Numbered from the stretch's first letter, positions 17,758-29,971 are shown. The stretch: 64,000 nucleotides of DNA from Solimonas flava DSM 18980 (GCF_000426685.1 NZ_AUFV01000009.1:62001-126000), one strand, 5' to 3'. Numbers and translations are program-made. Notes: generated by a model not told the origin, from the letters alone.

Positions 17758-19551
17758 ATGGCAGACGACGTTCCGCACGCCGTGCCGGGCCTCGACAACG
17801 AGGTCCTGCGCGAGCTCTATGCCCGCTTCGGCGCCGACGCCTTCGTCGCGCAGCCGACCAAGGACGGCATGCCGACCCTGTGGGTCGGCGCCGAGCGCAT
17901 CATCGAGGTGCTGCGCTTCCTGAAGGGCGGCATCGCCAAGCCGTACAAGACGCTGTATGACCTGACCGCGGTCGACGAGCGCCTGCGCAAGAATCGCCAG
18001 GGCCTGCCGCCGGCCGATTTCACGGTCGTCTACCAGCTGCTGTCGGTGGAACGCGACATGACGCGCGCCGGCACGCCGGACCTGCGCCTGAAAGTCGCGC
18101 TGCACGGCGAGTTCCCGCACCTGCCGACGGCGACCACGGTCTACGCCAACGCCAACTGGTACGAGCGCGAGGTCTGGGACCTGTTCGGCATCGTCTTCGA
18201 CGGCCATCCGAACCTGCGCCGCATCCTGCTGCCGCCGCGCTGGGTCGGTCATCCGCTGCGCAAGGAGCACCCGGCGCGCGCCACCGAGTTCGATCCGTTC
18301 GTGCTCGACCAGATGCGCCAGGATCTCGATCAGGAAGCGCTGCTGTTCAAGCCCGAGGAATGGGGCATGAAGAAGGGCACGGAGAACGAGGACTACATGT
18401 TCCTCAACTTCGGCCCGAACCATCCCGCCGCGCACGGCGCGTTCCGCATCGTGCTGCAGATGGACGGCGAGGAGATCGTCGACTGCGTGCCGGACATCGG
18501 CTACCACCATCGCGGCGCCGAGAAGATGGGCGAGCGCCAGTCCTGGCATTCGTACATCCCGTACACCGATCGCATCGACTATCTCGGCGGGGTGATGAAC
18601 AACCTGCCGTACGTGATGACGGTCGAGAAGCTCGCCGGCATCCAGGTGCCGCCGCGCGCGCAGACCGTGCGCATCATGATGTCGGAGTTCTTCCGCATCA
18701 CCTCGCACCTGCTCTTCTACGGCACCTTCCTGCAGGACGTCGGCGCGATGTCGCCGGTGTTCTACGCCTTCGTCGACCGCCAGAAGGCCTACGACGTCAT
18801 CGAGGCCGTCACCGGCTTTCGCATGCATCCGGCGTGGTTCCGCATCGGCGGTCTGGCGCACGACCTGCCGCAGGGCTGGGAGCGTCTGGTCCGCGAGTTC
18901 GTCGACTACCTGCCGAAGCGGCTCGACGACTACCAGAAGGCGGCGGTCGAGAACAGTCTGGTCATCGCCCGTACGCGCGACGTCGCGGCCTACACCACGG
19001 CCGAAGCGCTCGAGTGGGGCACGACCGGCGGCGGCCTGCGCGCCACCGGTCTCGGCTATGACCTGCGCAAGGCGCGCCCGTACTGCGGCTACGAGAACTT
19101 CGACTTCGAGGTGCCGACCGGCTCGCGCGGCGACGCGTACGACCGCCTGGTGCTGCGTGTCGAGGAGATGCGCCAGTCGGTGCGCATCATCAAGCAGTGC
19201 CTTGAGAACATGCCGTCGGGCCCGTACAAGGCCGATCACCCGCTGACGACGCCGCCGCCGAAGGACCGCACGCTCAAGGACATCGAAACGCTGATCACGC
19301 ACTTCCTGCAAGTGTCGTGGGGGCCGGTGATCCCGGCCGGCGAGGCGTGCACGATGGTCGAGGCGACCAAGGGCATCAACAGCTACTACCTGACGTCGGA
19401 CGGCAGCACGATGAGCTACCGCACGCGCATCCGCACGCCGAGCTACGCGCATCTGCAGCAGATCCCGAGTGCGATCCGCGGCGAGATGATCGCCGACCTG
19501 GTCGTGTACGTCGCGTCGATCGACTTCGTCATGGCCGACGTGGATCGTTAA
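17758..19551 (+). CDS. nuoCD: Fused NADH-quinone oxidoreductase subunits C and D
   Basis: 597 residues. Residues about 1-190 are the NuoC (30 kDa) domain, ending [19 protein letters not shown]-like near residue 165. The remainder is NuoD (49 kDa), beginning [18 protein letters not shown], which with NuoB forms the quinone site. A single unbroken frame covers both, as in E. coli and Pseudomonas; betaproteobacteria and alphaproteobacteria keep them separate. This is one of the better taxonomic indicators in the window. Confidence 0.96.
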   Translation: MADDVPHAVPGLDNEVLRELYARFGADAFVAQPTKDGMPTLWVGAERIIEVLRFLKGGIAKPYKTLYDLTAVDERLRKNRQGLPPADFTVVYQLLSVERDMTRAGTPDLRLKVALHGEFPHLPTATTVYANANWYEREVWDLFGIVFDGHPNLRRILLPPRWVGHPLRKEHPARATEFDPFVLDQMRQDLDQEALLFKPEEWGMKKGTENEDYMFLNFGPNHPAAHGAFRIVLQMDGEEIVDCVPDIGYHHRGAEKMGERQSWHSYIPYTDRIDYLGGVMNNLPYVMTVEKLAGIQVPPRAQTVRIMMSEFFRITSHLLFYGTFLQDVGAMSPVFYAFVDRQKAYDVIEAVTGFRMHPAWFRIGGLAHDLPQGWERLVREFVDYLPKRLDDYQKAAVENSLVIARTRDVAAYTTAEALEWGTTGGGLRATGLGYDLRKARPYCGYENFDFEVPTGSRGDAYDRLVLRVEEMRQSVRIIKQCLENMPSGPYKADHPLTTPPPKDRTLKDIETLITHFLQVSWGPVIPAGEACTMVEATKGINSYYLTSDGSTMSYRTRIRTPSYAHLQQIPSAIRGEMIADLVVYVASIDFVMADVDR

Positions 19552-19554
19552 GTC

Positions 19555-20100
19555 ATGACCGATACCGTCATCAAAGATACCGTCATCAAGCTCGCCGACC
19601 TGGTCGGCCAGCCGGCCGCCAAGGCCGAGCCGTTCGTGCTGTCCGACGCGGAAAAGCACGAGATCGAGCACGAGCTGACGCACTTCCCGGACGGCCGCGC
19701 CGCCAGCATCGAGGCGCTGAAGATCGTCCAGAAGCACCGCGGCTGGGTGCCCGACGGGGCGCTCGAACCGGTCGCGCAGCTGATCGGCATCACCGCCGCC
19801 GAGCTCGAAGGCGTCGCCACGTTCTATTCGCAGATCTACCGCAAGCCGGTCGGCCGCCACGTCGTCAAGGTCTGCGACAGCATCACCTGCTTCCTGGTCG
19901 GCTTCGATGAGATCAAGGCCGCGCTCGAGCAGCAGCTCGGCATCGGCTTCGGCCAGACCACCGCCGACGGGCGCTTTACGCTGCTGCCGATCTGCTGCAT
20001 CGGCGCCTGCGACAAGGGGCCGGCGCTGATGGTCGACGACGATCTGCATTACGACCTGACGCCGCAGAATCTGGCCACGGTCCTGGAGGCGTACAAGTGA
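19555..20100 (+). CDS. nuoE: NADH-quinone oxidoreductase subunit E (2Fe-2S)
   Basis: 181 residues with the thioredoxin-like 2Fe-2S domain. Ligands are the two cysteines of [11 protein letters not shown] and the two of [14 protein letters not shown]. An 18-residue leader with two near-identical segments ([16 protein letters not shown]) precedes the domain, from a small internal duplication. Its TGA overlaps the GTG of nuoF. Confidence 0.95.
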   Translation: MTDTVIKDTVIKLADLVGQPAAKAEPFVLSDAEKHEIEHELTHFPDGRAASIEALKIVQKHRGWVPDGALEPVAQLIGITAAELEGVATFYSQIYRKPVGRHVVKVCDSITCFLVGFDEIKAALEQQLGIGFGQTTADGRFTLLPICCIGACDKGPALMVDDDLHYDLTPQNLATVLEAYK

Positions 20101-21446
20101 GCGATTACGCCCAAATCGAAAAGGAACTGCTCGTCCGTCCGCTGACGGCGCGCATCAACGCCAAGCTGCCGGTCGACATCGCCTCGTACGAGGCCACCGG
20201 CGGCTACCGCGCGATCCGTCAGGCGATCAAGGAGCTGTCGCCGGCCGACGTGCAGACGCGCGTCAAGGACTCGAACCTGCGCGGCCGCGGCGGCGCCGGC
20301 TTCCCGACCGGCGTGAAGTGGGGCCTGGTGCCGATGGGCCCGGACGCCGGCAGCAAGTATCTCGTCTGCAACGCCGACGAGATGGAGCCGAACACGTTCA
20401 AGGACCGCCTCCTGATGGAGGACGCGCCGCACCAGCTGATCGAAGGCATGCTGGTCGCCGCGTACGCGATCCAGGCGACCGCCGGCTACATCTTCCTGCG
20501 CGGCGAGTACGTGAAATCCGCGCAGCGCCTCAACGCCGCGCTCGCCGAGGCGCGCGCCGCCGGCCTGCTCGGCGACAACATCCTGGGCTCGGGCTGGAGC
20601 TTCACGCTCATCGTCCACACCGGCGCCGGCCGCTACATCTGCGGCGAGGAAACGGCGCTGATCAATTCGCTGGAAGGCCGCCGCGCCAATCCGCGCGCCA
20701 AGCCGCCGTTCCCGCAGATCGCCGGCGCCTGGGGGCGGCCGACCGTCGTCAACAACGTCGAGTCGCTGTCGAACCTCGCGCACATCATCAACAACGGCGC
20801 CGACTGGTTCAAAGGCCTGTCGCAGGGCAAGTCCAAGGACGGCGGCACCAAGCTCTACGGCGCCAGCGGCCGCGTCAAGCGCGGCGGCATCTACGAGCTG
20901 CCGATCGGCACCACCGCGCGCGAGATCCTCGAAGAGCACGCCGGCGGCATGCGCGACGGCTATACGCTGAAGTGCTGGCTGCCGGGCGGCGCCTCGACCG
21001 ACTTCCTGATGCCCGAGCATCTCGATCTGGCGATGGACTTCGACACCATCGCCAAGGCCGGCTCGCGCATGGGCACCGGCCTGATCCTCGCGCTCGACCA
21101 GACCCACAACATGGTCTCGGCGGTGCGCAACCTCGAAGAGTTCTTCGCGCGCGAGTCCTGCGGCTGGTGCACGCCGTGCCGCGACGGCCTGCCGTGGAGC
21201 GTGAAGATGCTGCGCGCGCTCGAGGAAGGCCGCGGCAGCGCCGAGGACATCGTCCAGCTGCAGAAGCTGACGCGCCTGCTCGGCCCCGGCAAGACCTTCT
21301 GCGCGCACGCGCCCGGCGCGATGGAACCGCTGCAGTCGGCGCTGAAGTTCTTCCGCTCCGAATTCGAAGCCGGCATCGCCCAGACGCCGGCCCCAGCTGC
21401 CGCCGGGGCACCCGCCACCGGCGCAGCCAGTGCCAAGGTCGCATAA
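20097..21446 (+). CDS. nuoF: NADH-quinone oxidoreductase subunit F (NADH and FMN site)
   Basis: 449 residues starting with GTG inside the nuoE stop (GTGA). [14 protein letters not shown] is the NADH/FMN-binding motif, [19 protein letters not shown] the second, and [12 protein letters not shown] plus TFCAHAPGA hold the 4Fe-4S cluster N3. A short Ala/Pro tail ([14 protein letters not shown]) extends the C-terminus beyond the usual end. Confidence 0.96.
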   Translation: MSDYAQIEKELLVRPLTARINAKLPVDIASYEATGGYRAIRQAIKELSPADVQTRVKDSNLRGRGGAGFPTGVKWGLVPMGPDAGSKYLVCNADEMEPNTFKDRLLMEDAPHQLIEGMLVAAYAIQATAGYIFLRGEYVKSAQRLNAALAEARAAGLLGDNILGSGWSFTLIVHTGAGRYICGEETALINSLEGRRANPRAKPPFPQIAGAWGRPTVVNNVESLSNLAHIINNGADWFKGLSQGKSKDGGTKLYGASGRVKRGGIYELPIGTTAREILEEHAGGMRDGYTLKCWLPGGASTDFLMPEHLDLAMDFDTIAKAGSRMGTGLILALDQTHNMVSAVRNLEEFFARESCGWCTPCRDGLPWSVKMLRALEEGRGSAEDIVQLQKLTRLLGPGKTFCAHAPGAMEPLQSALKFFRSEFEAGIAQTPAPAAAGAPATGAASAKVA

Positions 21447-21452
21447 GCTCTC

Positions 21453-24143
21453 ATGGCCACGATTCACGTAGACGGCAAGCAGTACGAGGTCAACGGCGCC
21501 GACAACCTGTTGCAGGCCTGCCTCAACCTCGGACTCGACATCCCGTATTTCTGCTGGCATCCGGCGCTCGGCAGCGTCGGCGCCTGCCGACAGTGCGCGG
21601 TCAAGGCGTTCCGCGACGAGAACGACAAGCAGGGCCGCATCGTCATGTCGTGCATGACGCCGGCGTCGAACGGCACCTTCATCTCGATCGATGACGACGA
21701 GGCCAAGCAGTTCCGCGAGGCGATCGTCGAGTTCCTGATGACCAACCACCCGCACGACTGCCCGGTCTGCGAGGAAGGCGGTCACTGCCACCTGCAGGAC
21801 ATGACGGTGATGACCGGCCACCACAGCCGCTCGTACCGTTTCGAGAAGCGCACGCACCTGAACCAGGAACTCGGGCCGTTCATCGGCCACGAGATGAACC
21901 GCTGCATCTCCTGCTATCGCTGCGTCCGTTATTACAAGGACTATGCCGGCGGCACCGATCTCGGCGTCTACGGCGCGGCTGCCAACGTCTACTTCGGCCG
22001 CGCCGAGGAAGGCACGCTGGAGTCGGAGTTCTCCGGCAACCTGACCGAGGTCTGCCCGACCGGCGTGTTCACCGACAAGACCCACAGCGAGCGCTACAAC
22101 CGCAAGTGGGACATGCAGTACGCCCCGAGCATCTGCGAGAGCTGCGCGGTCGGCTGCAACCTGTCGCCGGGCGAGCGCTACGGCGAGATCCGCCGCGTCG
22201 AGAACCGCTACAACGGCGAGCTGAACGGCTACTTCCTCTGTGACCGCGGCCGCTTCGGCTACGGCTATACCAATCGCAAGGATCGTCCGCGCCAGCCGCT
22301 GGTGCAGGGCGAGGTGGTGACGCGCGAGACCGCGATCGCCGCCGCCGCCGCCGCGCTCAAGGGCGCCGGCCGGGTCATCGGCATCGGCTCGCCGCGCGCG
22401 TCGGTCGAAGCCAACTTCGCGCTGCGCGGTCTGGTCGGCGCCGAGAACTTTCATGACGGCCACGCGCTCGGCCATGGCGAGCTGGTCCAGCTGGCGCTGA
22501 ACATCGTCCGCAACGGCCCGGTCGGCGCGGCGACGATCAGCGAGATCGAGGACGCCGACGCCGTGCTGGTGCTCGGCGAGGACGTCACCGCCACGGCGCC
22601 GCGCTTCGCGCTGGCGATCCGCCAGGCCGCGCGCGGCAAGGGCAAGGCGCTGGCCGCCGAGAAGAAAGTCTCGGAGTGGCAGACGATCGCGCTGTCCGAT
22701 CTGCTGCAGCGCGACAGCTATCCGGTCTATCTCGCCAGCGTCGACAGCACCCGCCTCGACGACGTCGCGCGGGCGACCTACCGCGCCGCGCCGGAAGATC
22801 TGGCCCGTCTCGGCTTCGCGGTCGCGCACGCGCTCGATGCCGCCGCGCCGGCCGTCGACGGCCTCGATGCCGCGACCGCCGAGCTGGCGCAGGCGATCGC
22901 CGCCGCGCTCGGCCAGGCCAAGCGTCCGCTGGTCGTCTCGGGCACCGGCGCCGGGTCGGCGGCCGTGCTGCAGGCGGCGGCCAACGTCGCCTGGGCGCTG
23001 AAGGCGAAGAACGAGAACGTCGGCCTGGCCCTGTCGCTGCCGGAAGCCAACAGCTTCGGCCTCGCGCTGCTCGAACCGCAGCCGCTCGACGCGGCGCTGG
23101 CCGCCATCGAGCGCGGCGCGGCCGACACGCTGGTCGTGCTCGAAAACGATCTGTACCGGTGCGCGCCGAAGGCCCGCGTCGACGCCGCGCTGGCCAAGCT
23201 GAAGAACCTCATCGTCATCGACCATCAGGCGACGCCGACCGCCGCCGAGGCGCAGGTCGTGCTGCCGGCGGCGACGGTATTCGAGGCCGACGGCACGCTG
23301 GTCAACTACGAAGGCCGCGCGCAGCGCTTCTTCCAGGTCTTCGACCCGACCTACTACGACAGCAAGATCGGCCTGATCGAGTCCTGGCGCTGGCTGGCGA
23401 CGCTCGAGCACGCGTCCGGCTGGAAGATCCTCGACGACATCGTGCAGGCCTGCGCGCAGGCGTTTCCGGCGCTGGCCGGCATCGTCGCGGCGGCGCCGAA
23501 CGCGGCGTTCCGCATCGACGGCCTGAAGATCGCGCGCGAGCCGCACCGCTACTCGGGCCGCACCGCGATGCGCGCCAACCAGAGCGTGCACGAGCCGCGC
23601 CAGCCGCAGGACCCGGACACCGCGCTGAGCTTCTCGATGGAAGGCTACAACGGCGTCGGCAGTCTCGATCGCCCGCCGGAGCTGACGCCGTACGCCTGGT
23701 CGCCGGGCTGGAACAGCCCGTCGGCCTGGAACAAGTTCCAGCAGGAGATCGGCGGCGCGCTGCGCGGCGGCGATCCGGGCCTGCAGCTGTTCGCCGGCGG
23801 CAGCCCGCGGCCGTACTTCGGCGAGGTGCCGGCGGCGTTCGCGCCGCGCGGCGACGCCTACCGCGTGCTGGCGCTGAACCTGCACTTCGGCGGCGAAGAG
23901 CTGTCGTCGCGCGCCGAGCCGATCGTCAAGCGCGCCTCGCCGGCCTTCGTCGCGATCGCCCGCGCCGATGCCGTGCGGGCCGGCGTCAACGGCCATGCGA
24001 CGGTCGCGATCGACGGCCAGCTGGTGCAGCTGCCGACCTTCGTCAGCGACACGCTGCCGGCCGGCACGATCGGTCTGCCGGCGGGCTTCGCCGGCGTGCC
24101 GTTCATCGCGCCGGGCGCGACGGCGACCGTGACGGGAGCCTGA
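21453..24143 (+). CDS. nuoG: NADH-quinone oxidoreductase subunit G
   Basis: 896 residues. N-terminal ferredoxin domain with cysteines in [15 protein letters not shown], the His-ligated cluster motif [14 protein letters not shown], then [12 protein letters not shown] and CPTGVFTD. A fourth site, ICESCAVGC followed by a distant Cys in FLCDRG, is the extra N7 cluster found in E. coli-type NuoG. The molybdopterin-oxidoreductase-like remainder is present without cofactor motifs. Alanine-rich stretches in the middle are typical of a high-GC host. Confidence 0.95.
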   Translation: MATIHVDGKQYEVNGADNLLQACLNLGLDIPYFCWHPALGSVGACRQCAVKAFRDENDKQGRIVMSCMTPASNGTFISIDDDEAKQFREAIVEFLMTNHPHDCPVCEEGGHCHLQDMTVMTGHHSRSYRFEKRTHLNQELGPFIGHEMNRCISCYRCVRYYKDYAGGTDLGVYGAAANVYFGRAEEGTLESEFSGNLTEVCPTGVFTDKTHSERYNRKWDMQYAPSICESCAVGCNLSPGERYGEIRRVENRYNGELNGYFLCDRGRFGYGYTNRKDRPRQPLVQGEVVTRETAIAAAAAALKGAGRVIGIGSPRASVEANFALRGLVGAENFHDGHALGHGELVQLALNIVRNGPVGAATISEIEDADAVLVLGEDVTATAPRFALAIRQAARGKGKALAAEKKVSEWQTIALSDLLQRDSYPVYLASVDSTRLDDVARATYRAAPEDLARLGFAVAHALDAAAPAVDGLDAATAELAQAIAAALGQAKRPLVVSGTGAGSAAVLQAAANVAWALKAKNENVGLALSLPEANSFGLALLEPQPLDAALAAIERGAADTLVVLENDLYRCAPKARVDAALAKLKNLIVIDHQATPTAAEAQVVLPAATVFEADGTLVNYEGRAQRFFQVFDPTYYDSKIGLIESWRWLATLEHASGWKILDDIVQACAQAFPALAGIVAAAPNAAFRIDGLKIAREPHRYSGRTAMRANQSVHEPRQPQDPDTALSFSMEGYNGVGSLDRPPELTPYAWSPGWNSPSAWNKFQQEIGGALRGGDPGLQLFAGGSPRPYFGEVPAAFAPRGDAYRVLALNLHFGGEELSSRAEPIVKRASPAFVAIARADAVRAGVNGHATVAIDGQLVQLPTFVSDTLPAGTIGLPAGFAGVPFIAPGATATVTGA

Positions 24144-24145
24144 GC

Positions 24146-25162
24146 ATGGACGCCATTGCCAACTGGTTCGCGTCTCACCCGCAGTTCACCGCGGCGCTGA
24201 TCGCCTGCATCAAGGCCGTCGTCATCCTGCTCGGCACGGTGATCGTCGCGGCCTGGATGATCTGGCTCGAGCGTCGCCTGCTCGGCCTCTGGCAGGACCG
24301 CTACGGTCCGAACCGCATCGGTCCGTTCGGCCTCGGCCAGGTCATCGCCGACATGATCAAGATCTTCTTTAAGGAAGACTGGATCCCGCCGTTCGTCGAC
24401 AAGTTCACGTTCATCCTCGCCCCGGCGATCGCGATGGGCCTGATGCTGCTGATGTTCGCGCTGATCCCGGTGACGCCGACCTGGGGCGTCGCCGACTTCA
24501 ACGTCGGCGTCCTGCTGTTCCTGGCGCTTGCCGGCCTCGAGGTCTACGCGGTGATGCTCGGCGGCTGGTCGAGCAACAGCAAGTACGCGCTGCTCGGCGG
24601 CCTGCGCGTGACCGCGCAGACGGTCTCGTACGAAGTGTTCATGGGCATTTCGCTGATGGGCATCGTCATGCTGGCCGGCAGCTTCGACCTGCGCCAGGTC
24701 GTCGAGTACCAGGCTCAGAACGGCTGGAACATCATCCCGCAGTTCTTCGGCTTCTGCGCGTTCGTGATCGCCGCGATCGCGGTCGTGCACCGCACGCCGT
24801 TCGATCTGCCGGAAGCCGAGTCCGAACTGGCCGCCGGCTTCCACACCGAGTATTCGGGCATGAAGTTCGGCATGTTCTTCGTCGGCGAGTACGTCGGCAT
24901 CGTGCTGGTTTCGGCCATCACTGTGGTGCTGTTCTTCGGCGGCTGGAGCGGTCCGGGCGTCGCCAGCCATGCCTGGCTGGCGTTTCCGTGGTTCGCGCTC
25001 AAGTGCCTGTTCTTCATGTCCGGCTTCATCCTGCTGCGCGCGTCGCTGCCGCGTCCGCGCTACGACCAGATGATGGCCGTCGGCTGGAAGGTCTGCCTGC
25101 CGCTGTCCCTGATCAATCTGCTCGGCACGGCCGCGGTCGTGCTCGCCGGGCAAGGAAGCTGA
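24146..25162 (+). CDS. nuoH: NADH-quinone oxidoreductase subunit H
   Basis: 338 residues, eight transmembrane helices. [22 protein letters not shown] and [23 protein letters not shown] are the two quinone-site signatures. The ATG at 24146 follows the nuoG stop by two bases. It links the quinone cavity to the proton-pumping arm. Confidence 0.96.
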   Translation: MDAIANWFASHPQFTAALIACIKAVVILLGTVIVAAWMIWLERRLLGLWQDRYGPNRIGPFGLGQVIADMIKIFFKEDWIPPFVDKFTFILAPAIAMGLMLLMFALIPVTPTWGVADFNVGVLLFLALAGLEVYAVMLGGWSSNSKYALLGGLRVTAQTVSYEVFMGISLMGIVMLAGSFDLRQVVEYQAQNGWNIIPQFFGFCAFVIAAIAVVHRTPFDLPEAESELAAGFHTEYSGMKFGMFFVGEYVGIVLVSAITVVLFFGGWSGPGVASHAWLAFPWFALKCLFFMSGFILLRASLPRPRYDQMMAVGWKVCLPLSLINLLGTAAVVLAGQGS

Positions 25163-25163
25163 T

Positions 25164-25751
25164 ATGGCCGAGACCATCGTCAAGACGAATTCGGAGCGCG
25201 GCGCGTTCGGCGCGCTCAAGGGCCTGCTGTGGGGCGTCTACACGCAGCTGCGCAGCATCTGTATGATCTTTTCGCACTCGTGGCACAAGCGCGACGTCAT
25301 CCCGTATCCGGAAGTGAAGCCGTACCTGCCGCCGCGCTACCGCGGCCGCATCGTGCTGACGCGTGATCCGGACGGCGAGGAGCGCTGCGTCGCCTGCAAC
25401 CTCTGCGCGGTCGCCTGCCCGGTCGGCTGCATCTCGCTGCAGAAGGCCGAGAAGGAAGACGGCCGCTGGTATCCGGAGTGGTTCCGCATCAACTTCTCGC
25501 GCTGCATCTTCTGCGGCCTGTGCGAGGAAGCCTGCCCGACCACCGCGATCCAGCTGACGCCGGATTTCGAGCTCGCCGAGTACAAGCGCCAGAGCCTGGT
25601 CTACGAAAAGGAAGACCTGCTGATCAGCGGCACCGGCAAGTATCACGAGTACAACTTCTATCGCGTCGCCGGCATGGCGATCGCCGGCAAGCCGAAGGGC
25701 GCGGCGGCCAACGAATCGGCGCCGGTCGACGTCAAGAGCCTGCTGCCATGA
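25164..25751 (+). CDS. nuoI: NADH-quinone oxidoreductase subunit I (clusters N6a and N6b)
   Basis: 195 residues with two 4Fe-4S ferredoxin motifs, [15 protein letters not shown] and [12 protein letters not shown]. It passes electrons from NuoG to NuoB. A C-terminal extension of about 25 residues ([18 protein letters not shown]) is longer than in E. coli. The stop overlaps nuoJ by four bases (ATGA). Confidence 0.96.
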   Translation: MAETIVKTNSERGAFGALKGLLWGVYTQLRSICMIFSHSWHKRDVIPYPEVKPYLPPRYRGRIVLTRDPDGEERCVACNLCAVACPVGCISLQKAEKEDGRWYPEWFRINFSRCIFCGLCEEACPTTAIQLTPDFELAEYKRQSLVYEKEDLLISGTGKYHEYNFYRVAGMAIAGKPKGAAANESAPVDVKSLLP

Positions 25752-26236
25752 CGATCTTCTTCTACATCGCGGCCGCGGTCGCCGTCGTCTCGACGCTGTT
25801 CGTGATCAGCGGCCGCAATCCGGTGCACGCGCTGCTCAACCTGGTCGTCTCGCTGCTGGCGGTGGCCGGCATGTTCTTCATGCTCGGCGCGCCGTTCGCC
25901 GGCGCGCTCGAGGTGATCGTCTACGCCGGCGCGATCATGGTGCTGTTCGTGTTCGTCGTCATGATGCTGAATCTCGGCAAGGCCACGATCGAGCAGGAGC
26001 GGCACTGGCTGACGCCGAAGAACTGGGTGGCGCCGAGCATTCTCGCTGGCGCGCTGCTGCTGGCGCTGCTGGCGGTGATCGCCGGCGGCGGCCTGCACCC
26101 GGCGGCCCTGGCCGAAATCGACGCCAAGCAGGTCGGCGTCGCCCTGTTCGGCCCGTATCTGCTCGCGGTCGAGCTGGCTTCGATGCTGCTGCTGGCGGCG
26201 CTGGTCGCCGCCTACCACCTCGGCAAGCACGACTAA
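25748..26236 (+). CDS. nuoJ: NADH-quinone oxidoreductase subunit J
   Basis: 162 residues with five predicted transmembrane helices. The conserved [23 protein letters not shown] segment contains the pi-bulge helix that couples quinone reduction to pumping. The ATG lies within the nuoI stop. Confidence 0.95.
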   Translation: MTIFFYIAAAVAVVSTLFVISGRNPVHALLNLVVSLLAVAGMFFMLGAPFAGALEVIVYAGAIMVLFVFVVMMLNLGKATIEQERHWLTPKNWVAPSILAGALLLALLAVIAGGGLHPAALAEIDAKQVGVALFGPYLLAVELASMLLLAALVAAYHLGKHD

Positions 26237-26254
26237 ACGACAAGAACAACGACT

Positions 26255-26593
26255 ATGGAAACTGGCACTGGTTTGTCGACGGGCTTGGCCGGGATTCCGA
26301 TGGAGCACGGGCTGGCGGTTGCCGCCGTCCTGTTCTGCCTCGGACTCGCCGGCGTCATGGTGCGCCGGAACGTCCTGTTCATGCTGATGTCGCTCGAGGT
26401 GATGATGAACTCGGCGGCGCTGGCCTTCGTGGTCGCCGGCAGCCGCTGGCAGCAGCCCGACGGCCAGATCATGTTCATCCTCGTGCTGACGCTGGCTGCC
26501 GCCGAGGCGTCGGTCGGTCTGGCGATCCTGATGCAGCTGTATCGCCGCTTCCACACGCTGGACGTCGATTCGGCTTCCGAGATGAGGAGCTAA
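26255..26593 (+). CDS. nuoK: NADH-quinone oxidoreductase subunit K
   Basis: 112 residues, three transmembrane helices, with the two buried glutamates in [16 protein letters not shown] and [11 protein letters not shown]. The family usually begins at IPxEHGL, 13 residues into this frame, so the ATG at 26300 (97 aa) is an alternative start; neither has a strong ribosome site. Confidence 0.94.
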   Translation: METGTGLSTGLAGIPMEHGLAVAAVLFCLGLAGVMVRRNVLFMLMSLEVMMNSAALAFVVAGSRWQQPDGQIMFILVLTLAAAEASVGLAILMQLYRRFHTLDVDSASEMRS

Positions 26594-26597
26594 GGCG

Positions 26598-28442
26598 ATG
26601 CATCTGCTCTTCCTCGTCTTCCTGCTGCCGCTGCTCGGCTTTCTGACGCTGGCGCTCGGCCGTTCGCGCATTTCCGAGAACGCGGCGGCGGTCATCGGCG
26701 TCGGCTCGATCGGCCTGTCGGCGCTGCTGACCGCGTTCATCGGCTGGCAGTTCTACCAGCTGCCGGCCGGAGAGGCCTACACCCAGGTGCTGTGGACCTG
26801 GATGAGCGTCGACGGCTTCGCACCGCGCTTCGCGCTGCGTCTCGACCAGCTGTCGATGCTGATGATGTCGGTCATCACCGGCGTCGGCTTCTTCATCCAC
26901 CTGTTCGCGTCCTGGTACATGCGCGGCGACGAGGCGTATCCGCGCTTCTTCGCGTACATGAACCTGTTCGTCGCGGCGATGCTGTTCCTGGTGCTCGGCG
27001 ACAACCTGCTGTTCCTGTACTTCGGCTGGGAGGGCGTGGGTCTGGCCTCGTACCTGCTGATCGGCTTCTGGTACAAGGATCCGGCCAACGGCGCCGCGGC
27101 GCGCAAGGCTTTCGTCGTCACGCGCGTCGGCGACACCTTCATGGCGATCGGCCTGTTCATCCTGTTCCATGAGCTCGGCACGCTCGACATCCAGCAGCTG
27201 CTGACACTGGCGCCGCAGAAGTGGCCGGAAGGCGGCACGATGGTGACGGTCGCGGCGCTGCTGCTGCTCGGCGGCGCGGTCGGCAAGTCGGCGCAGCTGC
27301 CGCTGCAGACCTGGCTGCCGGACGCGATGGCCGGTCCGACGCCGGTCTCGGCGCTGATCCACGCGGCGACCATGGTCACCGCCGGCGTCTACCTGATCGC
27401 GCGCACGCACACGCTCTTCGAGCTGTCGCCGCTGGCGCTCGACGCGGTCGGCTGGATCGGCGGCCTGACGCTGCTGATGGCGGGCTTCATCGCGCTGACG
27501 CAGTCCGACATCAAGAAGGTGCTCGCGTACTCGACGATGTCGCAGATCGGCTACATGTTCCTCGCGCTCGGCGCCGGGGCCTACCAGCCGGCGGTGTTCC
27601 ACCTGATGACGCACGCCTTCTTCAAGGCGCTGCTGTTCCTGTCGGCCGGCTCGGTGATCCTGGCCTGCCATCACGAGCAGGACATCTTCAAGATGGGCGG
27701 CCTGCGCAAGCAGATTCCGTTCACGTTCTGGGTGTTCCTGATCGGCTCGCTCGGCCTCGTCGCGTTCCCGCTGACCTCCGGCTTCTTCTCGAAGGACGAG
27801 ATCCTGTTCCAGGCCTGGGCCTACGGTCACCACGAGTTGTTCTGGATGGGGCTGATCGGCGCCTTCATGACGGCGCTCTACACCTTCCGCCTGATCTTCA
27901 TCGCCTTCTTCGGCGAGGCGCACGGGCACGAGGTGCACAAGCCGCACGGCGTCGACCACACGCTGCCGCTGGCCGTGCTCGCGGTCGCCGCGCTGCTCGG
28001 CGGCTTCATCCACATCCCGCTCGATGCGGTGCTGCCGCAGGCGGCGATCCCTGAAGAACTGGAGCACATGAAGCACACGCTGGCGTTTGTGTCGGTCGGC
28101 GTGTCGTTCTTCGGCATCTTCCTGGCGTGGTTCTTCTTCCTGAAGAACCGCGGCATGGCCGCCGCCATCAAGAACTCCGGCGTCGGCCAGCTGCTGTTCC
28201 GCTGGTGGCACGCCGCGTTCGGCTTCGACTGGCTGTACGACAAGTTGTTCGTCAAGCCGTACCTGTTCCTCGTCCACATCAACCGTAACGACATCGCCGA
28301 CCAGGCGATCGGCCTGCTGCCGCGCCTGACGCTCGCCCTCAATGCGCGCCTGACGCGCACGCAGACCGGGCAGCTGCGCTGGTACGCCGGCGCCACGGCT
28401 GCCGGTGCCGTCGTCGTGATCGCCGCGGTGGTGCTCCTATGA
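26598..28442 (+). CDS. nuoL: NADH-quinone oxidoreductase subunit L (antiporter-like)
   Basis: 614 residues, antiporter-like pump subunit with the long lateral helix at its C-terminus. WEGVGLASYLLIGFW holds the key glutamate, GKSAQLPLQTWLPDAMAGPTPVSALIHAATMV the conserved lysine and histidines. Four bases after nuoK. Its TGA overlaps the nuoM ATG. Confidence 0.96.
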   Translation: MHLLFLVFLLPLLGFLTLALGRSRISENAAAVIGVGSIGLSALLTAFIGWQFYQLPAGEAYTQVLWTWMSVDGFAPRFALRLDQLSMLMMSVITGVGFFIHLFASWYMRGDEAYPRFFAYMNLFVAAMLFLVLGDNLLFLYFGWEGVGLASYLLIGFWYKDPANGAAARKAFVVTRVGDTFMAIGLFILFHELGTLDIQQLLTLAPQKWPEGGTMVTVAALLLLGGAVGKSAQLPLQTWLPDAMAGPTPVSALIHAATMVTAGVYLIARTHTLFELSPLALDAVGWIGGLTLLMAGFIALTQSDIKKVLAYSTMSQIGYMFLALGAGAYQPAVFHLMTHAFFKALLFLSAGSVILACHHEQDIFKMGGLRKQIPFTFWVFLIGSLGLVAFPLTSGFFSKDEILFQAWAYGHHELFWMGLIGAFMTALYTFRLIFIAFFGEAHGHEVHKPHGVDHTLPLAVLAVAALLGGFIHIPLDAVLPQAAIPEELEHMKHTLAFVSVGVSFFGIFLAWFFFLKNRGMAAAIKNSGVGQLLFRWWHAAFGFDWLYDKLFVKPYLFLVHINRNDIADQAIGLLPRLTLALNARLTRTQTGQLRWYAGATAAGAVVVIAAVVLL

Positions 28443-29971
28443 TTCTGCTCTGGCTCATTCTCATCCCGTTCATCGGCGGCCTGCTGGCCTGGCAGGGCGA
28501 GCGCATCGTCGGCCGCGGCTTCCCGCGCTGGATCGCGCTCGGCACGATGCTGGTCGCGCTCGCCATCTCGGTGTGGCTGTGGTTCGTCGGCGACTGGTCG
28601 CTGGCCTCGGTCGGCGGCGTGCCGCAGTGGACCATCGAGTACCAGGCCTCGTGGATCCCGCGCTTCGGCATCTCGCTGCATCTGGCGATGGACGGTCTGT
28701 CGCTGCTGCTGGTCGTGCTGACCAATCTGCTCGGCGTGATGGCGGTGGCGTGCTCGTGGCGCGAAATCGACCGCAACGTCGGCTTCTTCCACCTGAACCT
28801 GCTGTGGAACCTCGGCGCGGTGGTCGGCATCTTCCTCGCGCTCGACCTGTTCCTGTTCTTCGTGCTGTGGGAAATGATGCTGGTGCCGATGTACTTCCTG
28901 ATCGCGCTGTGGGGCCACAACGCCCCGGGCGGCAAGGGACGCATCTACGCGGCGACCAAGTTCTTCATCTTCACGCAGGCCTCGGGTCTGGTCATGCTGC
29001 TGGCGATCCTCGGCCTGGTGATCGTGCACTACCAGCAGACCGGCGTCGTCACCTTCGACTACATGGCGCTGCTGAAGACCGAGATGTCGGCGAATGTCGA
29101 GATGCTGCTGATGCTCGGCTTCTTCGTCGCGTTCGCGGTCAAGACGCCGATGGTGCCGCTGCATTCCTGGCTGCCTGACGCGCACTCGCAGGCGCCGACC
29201 GCGGGTAGCGTCGACCTCGCCGGCATCCTGCTGAAGACGGCGGCCTACGGCATGCTGCGCTTCTCGCTGCCGCTGTTCCCGAACGCCTCGGCGGCGTTCG
29301 CGCCGGTGGCGATGTGGTTCGGCGTGATCGGCATCGGCTACGGCGCGTTCCTGTGCTTCGCGCAGAACGACATCAAGCGCCTGGTCGCGTACTCCTCGGT
29401 CAGCCACATGGGCTTCGTGCTGATCGGCATCTACGCCGGCACCGAGTACGCGCTGCAGGGCGTCGTCGTGCAGATGCTGGCGCACGGTCTGTCGGCCGGC
29501 GCGCTGTTCATTCTCAGCGGCGAAATCTACGAGCGCCTGCACACGCGCGAGCTGTCGAAGATGGGCGGCCTGTGGGCGCGCTTCCCGTACCTGCCGCCGA
29601 TCGCGCTGTTCTTCGCGATCGCCGCGCTCGGTCTGCCGGGCCTCGGCAACTTCGTCGGCGAGTTCCTGATCCTGCTCGGCAGCTGGCCGGTCAATCCGCT
29701 GATCACCGTGCTGGCGTCGACCGGCCTGATCCTCGGCGCCGTCTATTCGCTGATCCTCGTGCAGCGCGCCTTCCATGGCGCACCGCCGGAGGGAGCGCCG
29801 CCGCTCAAGGATCTGGGCAGCCGCGAGCTCAGCATGATGGCGGTACTGATGGTGCTGCTGATCGCGCTCGGCATCTATCCGCAACCCGTCCTCGACACAT
29901 CGGCTGCCGCGATGCACCAGGTGCACAGCATCTATAGCGCCGCCCAGGCGCTGACCGGGGTGACGCCATGA
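28439..29971 (+). CDS. nuoM: NADH-quinone oxidoreductase subunit M (antiporter-like)
   Basis: 510 residues, about 14 transmembrane helices. LWEMMLVPMYFLIALWG carries the essential glutamate, and KTPMVPLHSWLPDAHSQAPT the pump lysine of the family. ATGA overlaps join it to nuoL and nuoN. Confidence 0.96.
   Translation: MILLWLILIPFIGGLLAWQGERIVGRGFPRWIALGTMLVALAISVWLWFVGDWSLASVGGVPQWTIEYQASWIPRFGISLHLAMDGLSLLLVVLTNLLGVMAVACSWREIDRNVGFFHLNLLWNLGAVVGIFLALDLFLFFVLWEMMLVPMYFLIALWGHNAPGGKGRIYAATKFFIFTQASGLVMLLAILGLVIVHYQQTGVVTFDYMALLKTEMSANVEMLLMLGFFVAFAVKTPMVPLHSWLPDAHSQAPTAGSVDLAGILLKTAAYGMLRFSLPLFPNASAAFAPVAMWFGVIGIGYGAFLCFAQNDIKRLVAYSSVSHMGFVLIGIYAGTEYALQGVVVQMLAHGLSAGALFILSGEIYERLHTRELSKMGGLWARFPYLPPIALFFAIAALGLPGLGNFVGEFLILLGSWPVNPLITVLASTGLILGAVYSLILVQRAFHGAPPEGAPPLKDLGSRELSMMAVLMVLLIALGIYPQPVLDTSAAAMHQVHSIYSAAQALTGVTP

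Noticed and set aside
16477-20049. A 1190-aa open frame on the minus strand
   Set aside because: It is the antisense shadow of nuoA to nuoE; high GC depletes stop codons. Its translation is low-complexity Arg/Ala/Asp/Val without motifs.
20049-23996. A 1315-aa open frame on the minus strand
   Set aside because: Antisense to nuoF and nuoG, with the same low-complexity composition; the sense genes have full motif support.
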